In this document: positions 25,756-34,580 of the stretch, piece by piece
How the letters are laid out: every line of letters begins with the position of its first letter
Position numbering within the stretch: position 1 is the first letter of the stretch
From: DATIKM01 sp035477595
GTDB lineage: Bacteria; Armatimonadota; Chthonomonadetes; Chthonomonadales; CAJBBX01
Direction: 5' to 3'
Length of the DNA: 45,363 nt
Assembly (NCBI GenBank): GCA_035477595.1
Contig: DATIKM010000085.1
Location: forward strand, 1 to 45,363
The notes under the pieces: model-generated
What the model saw: only the letters and a program-made list of their open reading frames with translations
Database searches by the model: none
What the model was told of the DNA's origin: nothing
Translations under genes and position numbers: made by a program

Positions 25756-26991
25756 TCAGAACTCCCAGTCCGGCTGTGGCTGCGGCAGCCCCAATGCCCG
25801 GTCCAGCGCCTCCAGCAGGCCCTCTGGACCGCGAAGGTGGTCCGTCGCCGCGAGGCCGGTGGCGGGCTGAACGCCGAGCCAGAGGCGCGTGAACGCCCCC
25901 ACCGTGGCTTCGAGCATGGGCAGCGAGGCGTGGGCAGCGGGTTCGGCGCTCGACTCCGGCCCGAGGGTCACCATCCAGTCGCCCCCGCACCCGCGCCACG
26001 CCTCCCCGGGGTCCAGGTGCTCCGCGATCGGGTCCTCAAGCCGCAGGTGGAAGCGCACGGGGTTCCCGTGCAGGTGGGTTGCGGCCATGCAGGCCGGCAC
26101 GTCACAGATGCGCGCCTGCCAGTAGGCGTCGCAGCGCATCCGGGCGGCGAACTTGCCTTCGTCGGTCACCTGCCGGTGCTTGAAAGGCTGTGCGAGGAGA
26201 TCCTGAAGCTGGATGCCCGGAGGCTCCCGGAACGAGACAAGCCGCACCTGGTCGCCCAGCGTGCGGAGCACCCCTAGCAGCTCGAGGAGCTGCTCGCGCG
26301 TCTGGAAGAAGAGTTCCAGATGATAGGGGCCGTGATCCATCTGCTTGGGCAGAACCCAGACGAGGTGAGACAGGGCGTCGCCGGGCCCGTCGCGGAATCC
26401 GAGGCCAAACGCGTTCTCGTCGTAGCGCATCTCCATGCGCGTGGTCTCGGAGAGTGTCAGGTTGACGCCGCCGTGCCGACGCAGCCGGCGGAGACGCGCG
26501 GCATGGACCATCTCCCAGTCATCCCGCGTGACGCGGCGGGGCGAGCGGCTGGGCACGGGGACGCGGAGATGGGCGGGGTCGAATGCGATCGACCGGACGT
26601 AGGCGCCGGTGCCGAAACCGACGCGGTTGTAGAAGCCCTGCTCGAACATGCCGAGCAGCGCGAGCCTGGCCCCTCCGGCCGCGTCATGGGCCACGGCCGC
26701 AGCGGTCAAGCGCTGCGCAAGCCCGCGCCGGCGGGCAACGTGACTGGTGGTGACGCAGGCGACGCAGGCGCCCTCGATGCCGCGTTGCTGGTGGAGCATC
26801 TCGGCGGGCGTGGTCGCCACGACGCACTCGGCAGCGCCGTCGACCTCCGCCACGAGCGTGCGCGTCCGCTCAAGGAAGCGGTCGAGGTCCTCCTCCATGC
26901 CTTTACTGAGCCAGCCGACCTCGTGCCAGATGCGGCGTGTGGCCAGGCGGTCGCGGTCGGGATCGTAGGGTCGAAGAACCATGTCGCTCAT
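25756..26991 (-). CDS. Eis-like GNAT N-acetyltransferase with SCP2-like C-terminus
   Basis: 411 residues from ATG 26991; ATG 26982 is also possible and the frame is open to 27042. The layout is that of Eis: an N-terminal GNAT domain with the acetyl-CoA loop (VTTSHVARRRGLAQRLTAAA), the conserved GMFEQGFYNRVGFGTGAY containing the putative acid tyrosine, a second GNAT-like domain, and an SCP2-like C-terminal domain. The chain ends in phenylalanine (PDWEF); in Mycobacterium Eis the terminal Phe carboxylate is the catalytic base, so this end is probably functional. Eis proteins acetylate amines, including aminoglycosides and lysine residues; the native substrate here is unknown. Divergent from uppP. 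Confidence 0.85.
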   Translation of the reverse strand: MSDMVLRPYDPDRDRLATRRIWHEVGWLSKGMEEDLDRFLERTRTLVAEVDGAAECVVATTPAEMLHQQRGIEGACVACVTTSHVARRRGLAQRLTAAAVAHDAAGGARLALLGMFEQGFYNRVGFGTGAYVRSIAFDPAHLRVPVPSRSPRRVTRDDWEMVHAARLRRLRRHGGVNLTLSETTRMEMRYDENAFGLGFRDGPGDALSHLVWVLPKQMDHGPYHLELFFQTREQLLELLGVLRTLGDQVRLVSFREPPGIQLQDLLAQPFKHRQVTDEGKFAARMRCDAYWQARICDVPACMAATHLHGNPVRFHLRLEDPIAEHLDPGEAWRGCGGDWMVTLGPESSAEPAAHASLPMLEATVGAFTRLWLGVQPATGLAATDHLRGPEGLLEALDRALGLPQPQPDWEF

Positions 26992-27170
26992 CCTGGGGTG
27001 CGAGTTGGCCCGCCAGTAATCCGCAGGAATCGGCCGGCGCACCGGAGAACTGCCGCAGCGCCCGCGCCGCCGTGCGGTGGGCGCGCCGCGCCGCTCCAGC
27101 CCCTATCTCGCGGCGGCCCTCCGGCGCCAAGCACGGTCGCGTATGTGGCAACGGCCGGGAGGAGCGCCGC

Positions 27171-28049
27171 TTGACCTACCTCGAAGCGATCGTGCTGGGC
27201 GTCATCCAGGGCGCCACCGAGTGGTTGCCCATCAGCAGCACCGCCCACCTGCGGGTGGTACCCGCGCTCCTCGGATGGAAGGACCCCGGCTCGGCATTCA
27301 CTGCGGTATCGCAACTCGGCACGGTGCTCGCGGCTCTCGTCTACTTCCGCCGCGACATCGCGGACATCGTGCTCGGCTTCGCTACGAGGTTCGACGCCGA
27401 TGAGCGCCCGGGCAGGCGCCTTCTCCTCCCGATCGTTGCGGGCACCATCCCCGTCATCATCACCGGCTACCTGCTGCGGGACTACATCTCGGGGCCGTTC
27501 CGGAGCCTCTGGGTGGTCGCCAGCAGCCTGATCGTCTTCGCGCTCGTGCTGGCCTACGCCGAGAAGCGGCGCTCCGCTCGCCGCGGCATCAGCACGGTCA
27601 CCGTGATGGACGGGATGGCTGTGGGGATAGGGCAGACGTTCTCCCTCATCCCCGGCGCCTCGCGCTCGGGCACCACGATCACGGCCGCCCTGCTGATGGG
27701 GCTGGAGCGCTCAGCGGCCGCGCGCTTCAGCTTCATCCTGAGCCTGCCGGCCATCACGGCGGCGGGATTCTTCGAGTTCTGGCGCGAGCGCGAGGCCATC
27801 CTGTCGGATGCGCAGTTCGGCCCAACCGTCGTGGCAACCGTCGTCGCCTTCATCGTCGGTTGGGCCACCATCTACTGGCTCATCGGCTTCCTGCGGACGC
27901 GTTCGACCTTCGTGTTCATCTGGTACCGCATCGCGCTGGGCATGCTGATCCTCGCCCTGGTGGCGGGAGGCCGTGTGCCAGCCACCGACGACGCGCGGGC
28001 GCCGGCGCCCGTGGCCGCTGCACCCGTGGCCGCCGCGCCCGCGCGCTGA
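27171..28049 (+). CDS. uppP: Undecaprenyl-diphosphatase UppP/BacA
   Basis: 292 residues from TTG 27171, fixed by GGGAGGAG six bases upstream. An integral membrane enzyme that dephosphorylates undecaprenyl diphosphate to recycle the lipid carrier for peptidoglycan and other envelope polymers. Both signature regions are present: GVIQGATEWLPISSTAHL near the N-terminus and PGASRSGTTITAALLMGL in the middle, with the catalytic glutamate, serine and arginine. Seven to eight membrane helices. The last 25 residues are an Ala/Pro-rich tail not found in most homologues. Convergent with ilvD, 17 bp between stops. Confidence 0.95.
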   Translation: MTYLEAIVLGVIQGATEWLPISSTAHLRVVPALLGWKDPGSAFTAVSQLGTVLAALVYFRRDIADIVLGFATRFDADERPGRRLLLPIVAGTIPVIITGYLLRDYISGPFRSLWVVASSLIVFALVLAYAEKRRSARRGISTVTVMDGMAVGIGQTFSLIPGASRSGTTITAALLMGLERSAAARFSFILSLPAITAAGFFEFWREREAILSDAQFGPTVVATVVAFIVGWATIYWLIGFLRTRSTFVFIWYRIALGMLILALVAGGRVPATDDARAPAPVAAAPVAAAPAR

Positions 28050-28066
28050 TCTGCCCGCGAGACCTC

Positions 28067-29746
28067 TCAGGCGTCGGGCAACTGGAGGACGGCGCCCTTG
28101 CTGGCGCTGGTGACCATGCGGCAGTAGCGGCCGAGCCACCCGGTGACGATCTTCGGCGCCGGCCTCACCCAGGCCGCGCGACGGCTCGCCAACTCGGCGT
28201 CGTCGACCAGCAGCGCAAGGGCGCGGTTGGGCACGTCGATGAGGATTCGGTCGCCGTTGCGCACCAGCGCGATTGGCCCGCCCTCGGCCGCCTCCGGACT
28301 CACGTGGCCCACGCAGGTGCCCGCCGTGCCGCCGCTGAAGCGCCCGTCGGTGACCATGGCGACGTGTGGGCCCAACCCCTGCCCCCGGATCATCGAGGTG
28401 GGCGCCAGCATCTCCGGCATGCCGGGACCGCCTCGCGGTCCCTCGTAGCGAAGCACGAGCACCTGGCCCGCCTTCACCTCGCGCCGCTCGAGCGCGGCCA
28501 CGCACTCGTCCTGCGACTCGTAGACCACGGCTTCGCCCTCGAAGGTCAGGCACTCCGGCGCGACGCCGGCGCTCTTGATCACCGCTCCCTCCGGCGCCAG
28601 GTTGCCGAAGAGCATGGCGAGCCCGCCGTCCTTGCTGAAGGCTCGATCTACGGAGCGGATGATGTCGGGGTCGCGCGAGGCGGCGCCCGCGATGTTCTCA
28701 CCGAGGGTGCGACCCGTCACCGTTGGCCGGTCGAGGTGCAGCGCGCCCGGTACCTGAGCAATGGCGGCGAGGATGGCGGAGACGCCGCCCGCGCGGTCCA
28801 CGTCCTCGATGTGCACCTCGGGCCGCGTGGGCGAGACCTTGCAGACGCAGGGCACAAGGGCGGAGACTCTGTTCATGCGCTCGAGCGGATAGTCGATCCC
28901 TGCCTCTCGGGCCAGCGCGATGGTATGGAGCACCGTGTTGGTGGAGCCGCCCATGGCCATGTCCAGTGCGAATGCATTGTCGATGGTCTCGGCGTTCACG
29001 ATGTCGCGCGGCTTCAGGTCCATCTCCAGCAAGCGCAGGACCTGGCGCGCGGCTGCGCGGGCGAGATCCCGGCGCCGCGGGTCCTCCGCCAGGATGGTGC
29101 CGTTGCCGGGCAGCGCAAGGCCGATCGCCTCCAGGAGGCAGTTCATCGAGTTAGCGGTAAACATGCCGGCGCAACACCCGCAGCCCGGGCAGCAGTTGTC
29201 CTCCAACACCTTGAGATCGGCGGCCGTGATCTGTCCGGCCTGGAGCCGCCCCACGCCCTCGAAGATGGTGATCAGATCACCCTTTGTGCCATCGGGCATC
29301 CTGCCGGCGCGCATCGGCCCGCCGGTGATGAAGATGGCGGGGATGTTGAGGCGCAGCGCCGCCATCGCCATGCCGGGGGTGATCTTGTCGCAGTTGGGGA
29401 TGCAGATCAGCGCGTCGAAGCAGTGAGCCAGCGCCATCGTCTCGACGGCGTCGGCTATCAACTCGCGGCTCGGGAGCGAGTAGCGCATGCCGACGTGGCC
29501 CATCGCGATGCCATCGTCCACGGCGATGGTGTTGAACTCGAAGGGCACGCCTCCCGCCTCGCGCACGGCCTCCTTGACCACCTCAGCGAAGCGGTTCAGA
29601 TGGATGTGGCCGGGCACGATGTCGGTATAAGAGTTGGAGACGCCAATGAAGGGCTTCTCGATGTCGGCGTCGGTGAGGCCACAGGCCTTCAGCAGCCCGC
29701 GGTGGGCAGCTCGGTCGTGCCCGCGCTTCACAGTGTCGGATCTCAA
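28067..29746 (-). CDS. ilvD: Dihydroxy-acid dehydratase
   Basis: 559 residues, normal length. Catalyses the penultimate step of valine/isoleucine synthesis (2,3-dihydroxy-3-methyl acids to 2-keto acids) with an iron-sulphur cluster and Mg2+. The cysteines are in place: PNCDKITPGM and CCPGCGCCAGMFTANSMNC. Further family blocks are KPFIGVSNSYTDIVPGH, IAVDDGIAMGHVGMRYSLPS and DGRFSGGTAGTCVGHVSPEA. The start is TTG 29746, supported by AAGGAG and agreement with the usual RSDTVKRG opening. The preceding gene on this strand is the aldo/keto reductase (stop 29791, 44 bp away). No other ilv or leu gene is nearby. Confidence 0.97.
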   Translation of the reverse strand: MRSDTVKRGHDRAAHRGLLKACGLTDADIEKPFIGVSNSYTDIVPGHIHLNRFAEVVKEAVREAGGVPFEFNTIAVDDGIAMGHVGMRYSLPSRELIADAVETMALAHCFDALICIPNCDKITPGMAMAALRLNIPAIFITGGPMRAGRMPDGTKGDLITIFEGVGRLQAGQITAADLKVLEDNCCPGCGCCAGMFTANSMNCLLEAIGLALPGNGTILAEDPRRRDLARAAARQVLRLLEMDLKPRDIVNAETIDNAFALDMAMGGSTNTVLHTIALAREAGIDYPLERMNRVSALVPCVCKVSPTRPEVHIEDVDRAGGVSAILAAIAQVPGALHLDRPTVTGRTLGENIAGAASRDPDIIRSVDRAFSKDGGLAMLFGNLAPEGAVIKSAGVAPECLTFEGEAVVYESQDECVAALERREVKAGQVLVLRYEGPRGGPGMPEMLAPTSMIRGQGLGPHVAMVTDGRFSGGTAGTCVGHVSPEAAEGGPIALVRNGDRILIDVPNRALALLVDDAELASRRAAWVRPAPKIVTGWLGRYCRMVTSASKGAVLQLPDA

Positions 29747-29790
29747 CCCCTCGCTCCTTCCTGAACACGCCGCACGGCGTCGCGCGGCGC

Positions 29791-30714
29791 CTACGCTACG
29801 CGCAGTCCGACGTCCGCCACGGCGGCGCGCAGCTCGCGCAGCACTTCGTCGAACTGCTGGATGCTCTCGAACCCTATCACCATGGCGTCCATCGTGCCGG
29901 TGGACACCGCGAACCGCACGGACTCGCGGATGCGCTCCCCGCGGTCCTCTCCGCGGACGGCGCGCCCCTCCGCGAGGATCTTCATCCCGAGCACACCCTT
30001 GCCCGCGGCGCGCATCCGCTCGAGCACCGGTCTCACCAGCTCCGGGGCGCGGGCCGCCGGCTCGCCTGGCTTCTCATCCATCATACGTCCCCACGGGTTG
30101 AGCCGCGCCAGATTGACCTGCACCCAGGGGTCAGCGGCGGCCGCCTCGAGCGCCTGGAAGGAGTGGCACGAGCACCCGTGGGCTCGGATGGTCCGCCTGC
30201 TCCGCGCCTCCTCCAGCACCTCCATCACGCCGCGATAGCGGACGTTCCAGTCCGGCTCGGTGACGACGTGCATGAGCACGATGTCGATCATATCGACGCC
30301 GAGCTCCTGTCGGAAGCGGTCGATATCGGCCCGCACCTCGTCCGCCTGGCGGTGCGCCGTCTTCGTCAGGAGGACGTAACGGTGGCGCGGCACGCCCTTC
30401 AGCGCCTCGCGTAGGTAGGAGTGCGAGCCGTACATGTCGGCGCAGTCGAACAGGCGCACCCCGTTGTCGAGCGCGTGCCGCACGAGCGCGGTGAACTGCT
30501 GCTGTCCGAGCCGGGTCTGGTTCGACTGCTTGTTCCAGCCGCGGGTCCCGGTGCCGATGCCCAGGAGCGATGTGCGGATGCCGGTCCTGCCGAGGCGCAC
30601 CGTCGTCGGCCACCGTCGGACGCGCCGCTCCTGTGGCGCGACGCCCGCAAGCGCGACGCCTCCGGCCGCGGCGGCCGCGCGCTCGACGAACTCGCGGCGG
30701 TTCATGTCGTTCAT
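29791..30714 (-). CDS. Tat-exported aldo/keto reductase
   Basis: 307 residues from ATG 30714, with AGGAGGT seven bases upstream. The N-terminus MNDMNRREFVERAAAAAGG is a twin-arginine signal. The barrel follows with the catalytic tetrad: D and Y in LFDCADMYGSHSYL, K in VLLTKTAH and H in IDIVLMHVV. Specificity for NAD(P)H and the substrate cannot be told. Exported members of this group often lie near Gfo/Idh/MocA enzymes in Armatimonadota and Planctomycetota. The start is 35 bp after the citrate synthase stop, so the two may share a transcript. Confidence 0.9.
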   Translation of the reverse strand: MNDMNRREFVERAAAAAGGVALAGVAPQERRVRRWPTTVRLGRTGIRTSLLGIGTGTRGWNKQSNQTRLGQQQFTALVRHALDNGVRLFDCADMYGSHSYLREALKGVPRHRYVLLTKTAHRQADEVRADIDRFRQELGVDMIDIVLMHVVTEPDWNVRYRGVMEVLEEARSRRTIRAHGCSCHSFQALEAAAADPWVQVNLARLNPWGRMMDEKPGEPAARAPELVRPVLERMRAAGKGVLGMKILAEGRAVRGEDRGERIRESVRFAVSTGTMDAMVIGFESIQQFDEVLRELRAAVADVGLRVA

Positions 30715-30749
30715 GGCGCTCACCTCCTGGGTAGCGGCATGGCCGCCCA

Positions 30750-31934
30750 TCAGCGGCGATTGATGGGCACGTACTTAATGTCCGTGGGCCCTTCGTAATC
30801 CCCCCGCGGCCGGATGAGCCTGTTGTCGGCCCACTGCTCGAGGATGTGAGCCGTCCACCCCACGACGCGGCTGATGGCGAAGATGGGTGTGAACAGCTCG
30901 GTGGACAGCCCCATGGCGTGATAGCATACGCCCGAATACAGGTCTACGTTCGGATGGACGCAGGTGTTCTCCACCACAACACGCTCGACCTCGCGCGCCA
31001 CATCGTAGAGGCGGGTGTCGCCGGACAGCGCAGCGACGCGCTCGGCGTAGCGGCGTAGGATGGTGGCGCGCGGGTCCTCCGTGCGATAGACGCGATGTCC
31101 GAACCCCGGCACGCGCTTCTTCTTCTGCAGCATGTCCTTGATGCGCGCCTCGGCGAGCTTGGGATCGCCGATGTCGAGGAAGAGCTTCACCGCAGCCTCG
31201 TTGGCGCCGCCGTGGAGCGGTCCCTTCAGCGCGCCGATGGCAGCGGTGACGGCGGAGTACATGTCCGACATGGTGGCTGCGACCACGCGCGCCGCGAAGG
31301 TAGATGCGTTGAGCTCGTGATCGGCGTGTAGCACGAGCGCCACGTCGAAGGCGTTCACCCACTCGGGGTCCGGATCCGTTCCGAAGCGCGTGTAGAGGAA
31401 GTTGTGGGCGATGCTGCGGCCGGGCTTGGGGTGGACGGGCTCCTGGCCGAGCCGCAGGCGCTGGTGCGCGGACACGAGCTGCGGCAATCGCTCCGTCAGG
31501 CGTATGGCCTTGCGGATACATGCGTCCAACCGCGTGTTGCCGCTGTCGGGGTCCCAGTGCCCGAGCGACGAGATCGCCGTCCGCAGGACCTCCATCGGCG
31601 TGGCCGCCTTCGGAAACATGCGGAGGATCATCGTCGTCTCGACGGGCAGCTCCATGCTGCCGGTGAACCCGTCGAGGAACGCGTCGAACTCGATGCGTCC
31701 AGGGAGGCGCCCGAACCACAGGAGGTAGGCTACCTCCTCGAAGTTGCTCTGCTCGGCCAGCTCCGCGACGTCGTAACCCCTATAGACGAGCCGGCCCTTC
31801 TCCCCGTCGATGAAGCAGATGCCGGTCTTGCCGGCGACGACGTCCTCAAGTCCCGCGGAGTGGTTCGGCCCTGCCGCCGCGTGCTCGCATGCGTCGGCGG
31901 CCCGTCTCACCCCCTTGCTGCTCGATGCGCTCAC
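30750..31934 (-). CDS. Citrate synthase (or 2-methylcitrate synthase)
   Basis: 394 residues from GTG 31934, preceded by GGAGGAAGGGG. Condenses acetyl-CoA with oxaloacetate. The catalytic histidines and aspartate are present: KGPLHGGANEAAV, VPGFGHRVYRTEDPRA and the aspartate in PNVDLYSGVCYHAMG. The small-domain loop FAISRVVGWTAHILEQ is typical. The length fits the short type found in Bacillus and many others. Sequence alone does not exclude 2-methylcitrate synthase, but no propionate genes are nearby. The long N-terminal extension of about 25 residues is Ala-rich. Divergent from the phosphatase gene at 32238. Confidence 0.94.
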   Translation of the reverse strand: MSASSSKGVRRAADACEHAAAGPNHSAGLEDVVAGKTGICFIDGEKGRLVYRGYDVAELAEQSNFEEVAYLLWFGRLPGRIEFDAFLDGFTGSMELPVETTMILRMFPKAATPMEVLRTAISSLGHWDPDSGNTRLDACIRKAIRLTERLPQLVSAHQRLRLGQEPVHPKPGRSIAHNFLYTRFGTDPDPEWVNAFDVALVLHADHELNASTFAARVVAATMSDMYSAVTAAIGALKGPLHGGANEAAVKLFLDIGDPKLAEARIKDMLQKKKRVPGFGHRVYRTEDPRATILRRYAERVAALSGDTRLYDVAREVERVVVENTCVHPNVDLYSGVCYHAMGLSTELFTPIFAISRVVGWTAHILEQWADNRLIRPRGDYEGPTDIKYVPINRR

Positions 31935-32237
31935 GAGTCACCCCTTCCTCCCCCGGAGACCCGTGCGGGTCGCCGGAGCGGTCACGGCCGCGCAACCGCT
32001 GGCCGCCCCCATGAGCGGCCACACGTACGCCACCAGCACGGGGCATCCTCGCCTCGGCATCGGTCCATCGCCTATAGTATGGCACGCGCCGCGCCGACGC
32101 GTTCTGACGGACGCCGCACGCACGAGCGTTGTTCACCGTAACTTAACATGCCGATAACCGGCTCTTAACACCTCGCGCGTAAGCTGGCCGTCGAGAGCAT
32201 CCGGACGCGTGCCAGCGTGCGCAGGAAGGAACATCCA
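31935..32237. other. Divergent promoter region, citrate synthase / phosphatase
   Basis: 303 bp with no gene I can support. It carries a four-repeat Pho-box-like array at 32132-32170 on the phosphatase side. TAAGCT at about 32180 lies ten bases past the array and could serve as a -10 element. Nothing recognisable was found on the citrate synthase side. Confidence 0.5.
32132..32170 (+). promoter_or_regulatory. Pho-box-like array: four 6-bp repeats at 11-bp period
   Basis: TTCACC (32132), TTAACA (32143), ATAACC (32154) and TTAACA (32165) are each separated by exactly five bases. Direct repeats of TT(A/C)ACA-like hexamers at 11-bp spacing are the known binding pattern of PhoB/PhoP-type phosphate regulators. 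The array ends 68 bp before the start of a secreted phosphatase, the kind of gene such regulators control. Confidence 0.65.
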
Positions 32238-33527
32238 TTGTCGCCTCGGCCCCTGGCGTACCTGTCTCTGGCGACCGTCGTCGCCGCCGTAACCGCTTCC
32301 GCCGTTGTAGCCGTCCCACGTCCCCCAAGCGTCACTCCGGATCGGATCGTGCTCACCTGGCGCGGCGACCCGCGCACCACGCAGGCAGTGACCTGGCGCA
32401 CGGACGCCAGCGTCTCCGCGCCCGTGGTGCAGGTCGCGCCCGCTCCAGAGGGGCCGACGTTCGCGTCCGAGCCGCGCACCATCAGCGCGACGTCGCAGGA
32501 CCTGGCCCTCGCTACCGGAGTGGCGCGCTACCACAGCGCCGACATGGATGGCCTGGAGCCCGGGAAGCGGTACGTCTACCGGGTGGGCGATGGCACGAAC
32601 TGGTCGCCGTGGTTCGACTTCCGGACGGCGAGCGAGCGGCCGGAGCGCTTCACGTTCCTCTACTTCGGCGACACGCAGAACCAGATCCGCTCCGTCGCCA
32701 CACGCGTGGCTCGCCAGGCGCTGGCGACGGCGCCCGACGCCAGGTTCGCGATCCACGCGGGCGACCTGATCAACCGCGCCAACTCCGACAGCGAGTGGGA
32801 GGAGTGGCACGACGTCTACGCCCCGGTGCACACGTCTATCCCGTGCATCCCGAGCATTGGCAACCACGAGTACGAGAGGGGCGCCACAGCCGACGCGCCG
32901 CGCACGCTGAGCAACCACTGGCGGCCGCAGTTCAGCCTGCCGGAGAACGGACCTGCCGGGCTGGAGGAGACCGCCTACTACATCGACTTCCAGGGCGTCC
33001 GCATCATCTCGCTGAACTGCATGGAGAGGCAGGCTGAGCAGGCCGAGTGGCTTCGCGGCGTCCTCGCCAACAACCCGAACCGCTGGACCGTGGTCACCTT
33101 CCATTTCCCGATCTACTCGATCGCCCGGGGCCGTGACAACGCGCAACTGCGCGAGCTCTGGAGACCCGTGCTGCTCGAAGGGAAGGTGGACCTCGTGCTC
33201 CAGGGCCACGACCACATCTACGGGCGCGGCCAGCCGGACGCGAGCGCCGCGGGTCCGGGGCCGGTCTACGTCGTGTCCGTTGCCGGGGCCAAGCAGTACG
33301 ACATGGCGGACCGGTCCTGGGCGCGCCGGGTCGGGCAGGACCTCAAGCTCTTCCAGACGATCACCGTTGACGGGCGCAGGCTGCGGTACGAAGCGCGGAC
33401 CGCCACCGGCGCGCTCTACGACGCGTTCGAGCTTCGGAAGTCGGCCCGCGGCGCGACCACGTTGCGCGATCTGGTGCCAGCCGGGCGCCCGGAGCAGCTC
33501 CGGCCGACCGCGGCAGTCGCGAGGTAG
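32238..33527 (+). CDS. Secreted purple-acid-phosphatase-like metallophosphoesterase
   Basis: 429 residues from TTG 32238, chosen because AGGAAGGA sits seven bases upstream and a signal peptide begins there (LAYLSLATVVAAVTASAVVA); a GTG at 32217 lacks a ribosome site. Residues about 30-130 form the fibronectin-like N-terminal domain of purple acid phosphatases. The two-metal motifs follow in order: FGDTQ, HAGDLINR, GNHEYER, TFHFP and GHDHIYGR. The enzyme probably releases phosphate from organic esters outside the cytoplasm. The Pho-box-like array upstream suggests induction when phosphate is scarce. Confidence 0.9.
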   Translation: MSPRPLAYLSLATVVAAVTASAVVAVPRPPSVTPDRIVLTWRGDPRTTQAVTWRTDASVSAPVVQVAPAPEGPTFASEPRTISATSQDLALATGVARYHSADMDGLEPGKRYVYRVGDGTNWSPWFDFRTASERPERFTFLYFGDTQNQIRSVATRVARQALATAPDARFAIHAGDLINRANSDSEWEEWHDVYAPVHTSIPCIPSIGNHEYERGATADAPRTLSNHWRPQFSLPENGPAGLEETAYYIDFQGVRIISLNCMERQAEQAEWLRGVLANNPNRWTVVTFHFPIYSIARGRDNAQLRELWRPVLLEGKVDLVLQGHDHIYGRGQPDASAAGPGPVYVVSVAGAKQYDMADRSWARRVGQDLKLFQTITVDGRRLRYEARTATGALYDAFELRKSARGATTLRDLVPAGRPEQLRPTAAVAR

Positions 33528-33623
33528 TCGCGGCGCGGCCGCATCGGACGCAGTGGCGAAGGGGAGGTCGCTGCGGCGTCACACACCGCCGCTCCGCAGT
33601 GGGCGGCAGGAGGTGACGATCTG

Positions 33624-34373
33624 ATGTCGCGCAGAGGCTTCACACTCATCGAGCTACTCGTCGTGATCGCGACCATCGCGATACTGTCGGCGATTCTGTT
33701 CCCGGTGTTTTCCCAGGCGCGCGCCCAGGCCCGACGAACGGTCTGCGTCTCGAACCTGAAGCAGAACGCGCTCGCGACGATGATGTACGCGCAGGACCAT
33801 GACGAGACGTTCCCGCCACGCTTCGGGGGCGCTGGCCGCGGGTTCAGCCCGTGGGCCGTCACTATCCAGCCCTACATCAGGAACCGGCAGCTCGTAGGGT
33901 GCCCCGACATGAGGCCGGAGCTGGAGCGCAGCGTGTTCATGGGAACCTTCGGCTGGGTCGGCTACGGGATGAACAGGCACCTGTGGAGGGACGCGGGCAC
34001 CCCGATGGCCACGCTTGCCTCCGTGCCGACACCGACGCAGACCGCGATGCTGGCCGACAGCACCTTCGACGACTTCACAGCGCGCCCCCGCCGGCGGGCC
34101 CGTATCGCCTTCGCGAACACGCCAGTGGGCAGCCCGTACACCGTGACGTGCGACGTCGTACGAACGCGGCATGGTGGGGGCAACGGGCTTGACCTATCAG
34201 TCGGCGGGTCCAGCGTGGCCTTCGCCGACGGGCACGTGAGGTACCTGACTGCATCGCACATCGTCTACCGCCTGGGCATCAACCCGGAGGCGGTGGATCC
34301 GGGCGACCCGCTCTTCTTCGACGGCGCGACGAGGGACGTGTTCTGCGTCGGAGGGCCAATCGTCGGCCCATAG
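33624..34373 (+). CDS. Type II/IV prepilin-like protein (DUF1559-like, H-X9-DG type)
   Basis: 249 residues. It starts MSRRGFTLIELLVVIATIAI: prepilin peptidase would cut after G5, with the required E10 at +5. It continues FPVFSQARAQARR, NLKQNALATMMYAQDHDE and ends with SSVAFADGHVRYL, the layout of the very large prepilin-like families of Planctomycetota and Armatimonadota; the QAR...MYAQD form is the Armatimonadota style. These form pseudopilins or surface fibres after export by a type II-like system. AGGAGGTGA precedes the start. A terminator follows the stop codon. Confidence 0.92.
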   Translation: MSRRGFTLIELLVVIATIAILSAILFPVFSQARAQARRTVCVSNLKQNALATMMYAQDHDETFPPRFGGAGRGFSPWAVTIQPYIRNRQLVGCPDMRPELERSVFMGTFGWVGYGMNRHLWRDAGTPMATLASVPTPTQTAMLADSTFDDFTARPRRRARIAFANTPVGSPYTVTCDVVRTRHGGGNGLDLSVGGSSVAFADGHVRYLTASHIVYRLGINPEAVDPGDPLFFDGATRDVFCVGGPIVGP

Positions 34374-34399
34374 GCAATCGGCGCACCGTGGTCGCGCGG

Positions 34400-34434
34400 C
34401 GGCCCGCACCGGTCCTGCACCGGGCGGGCCGTTT
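34400..34434 (+). terminator. Rho-independent terminator after the prepilin-like gene
   Basis: CGGCCCGC (34400-34407) pairs with GCGGGCCG (34424-34431), and CCGGT/ACCGG extend the stem inward past one bulged A to a CCTGC loop: 13 bp in all, followed by TTT. It starts 27 bp after the stop codon. Confidence 0.7.
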
Positions 34435-34440
34435 GCGCAT

Positions 34441-34483
34441 GTCGGGCGCTGCTCGCTCGGCGCGGTCGAGGATGCCTGCCGCG
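34441..34483 (+). repeat. 43-bp copy of an internal mnmA segment
   Basis: Identical to 34767-34809 at 39 of 43 positions without gaps. The 34767 copy lies inside mnmA and encodes the VGCCSLSAVEDARRAA region; this copy is non-coding, between the terminator and the mnmA start. The match stops sharply at both ends. Confidence 0.75.
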
Positions 34484-34580
34484 TTCCCGCGTGTTGGCAG
34501 CGGAGCAAGCAACGGGAGGCGTCTCTCTGTCGCACAGGCGCTGGCTGTGGGATAATGGCGCGACGGAGGGATGGCACACC

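Noticed and set aside
27860..29764. 634-codon plus-strand open frame
   Set aside because: Antisense to ilvD, which is full length with its cysteine motifs.
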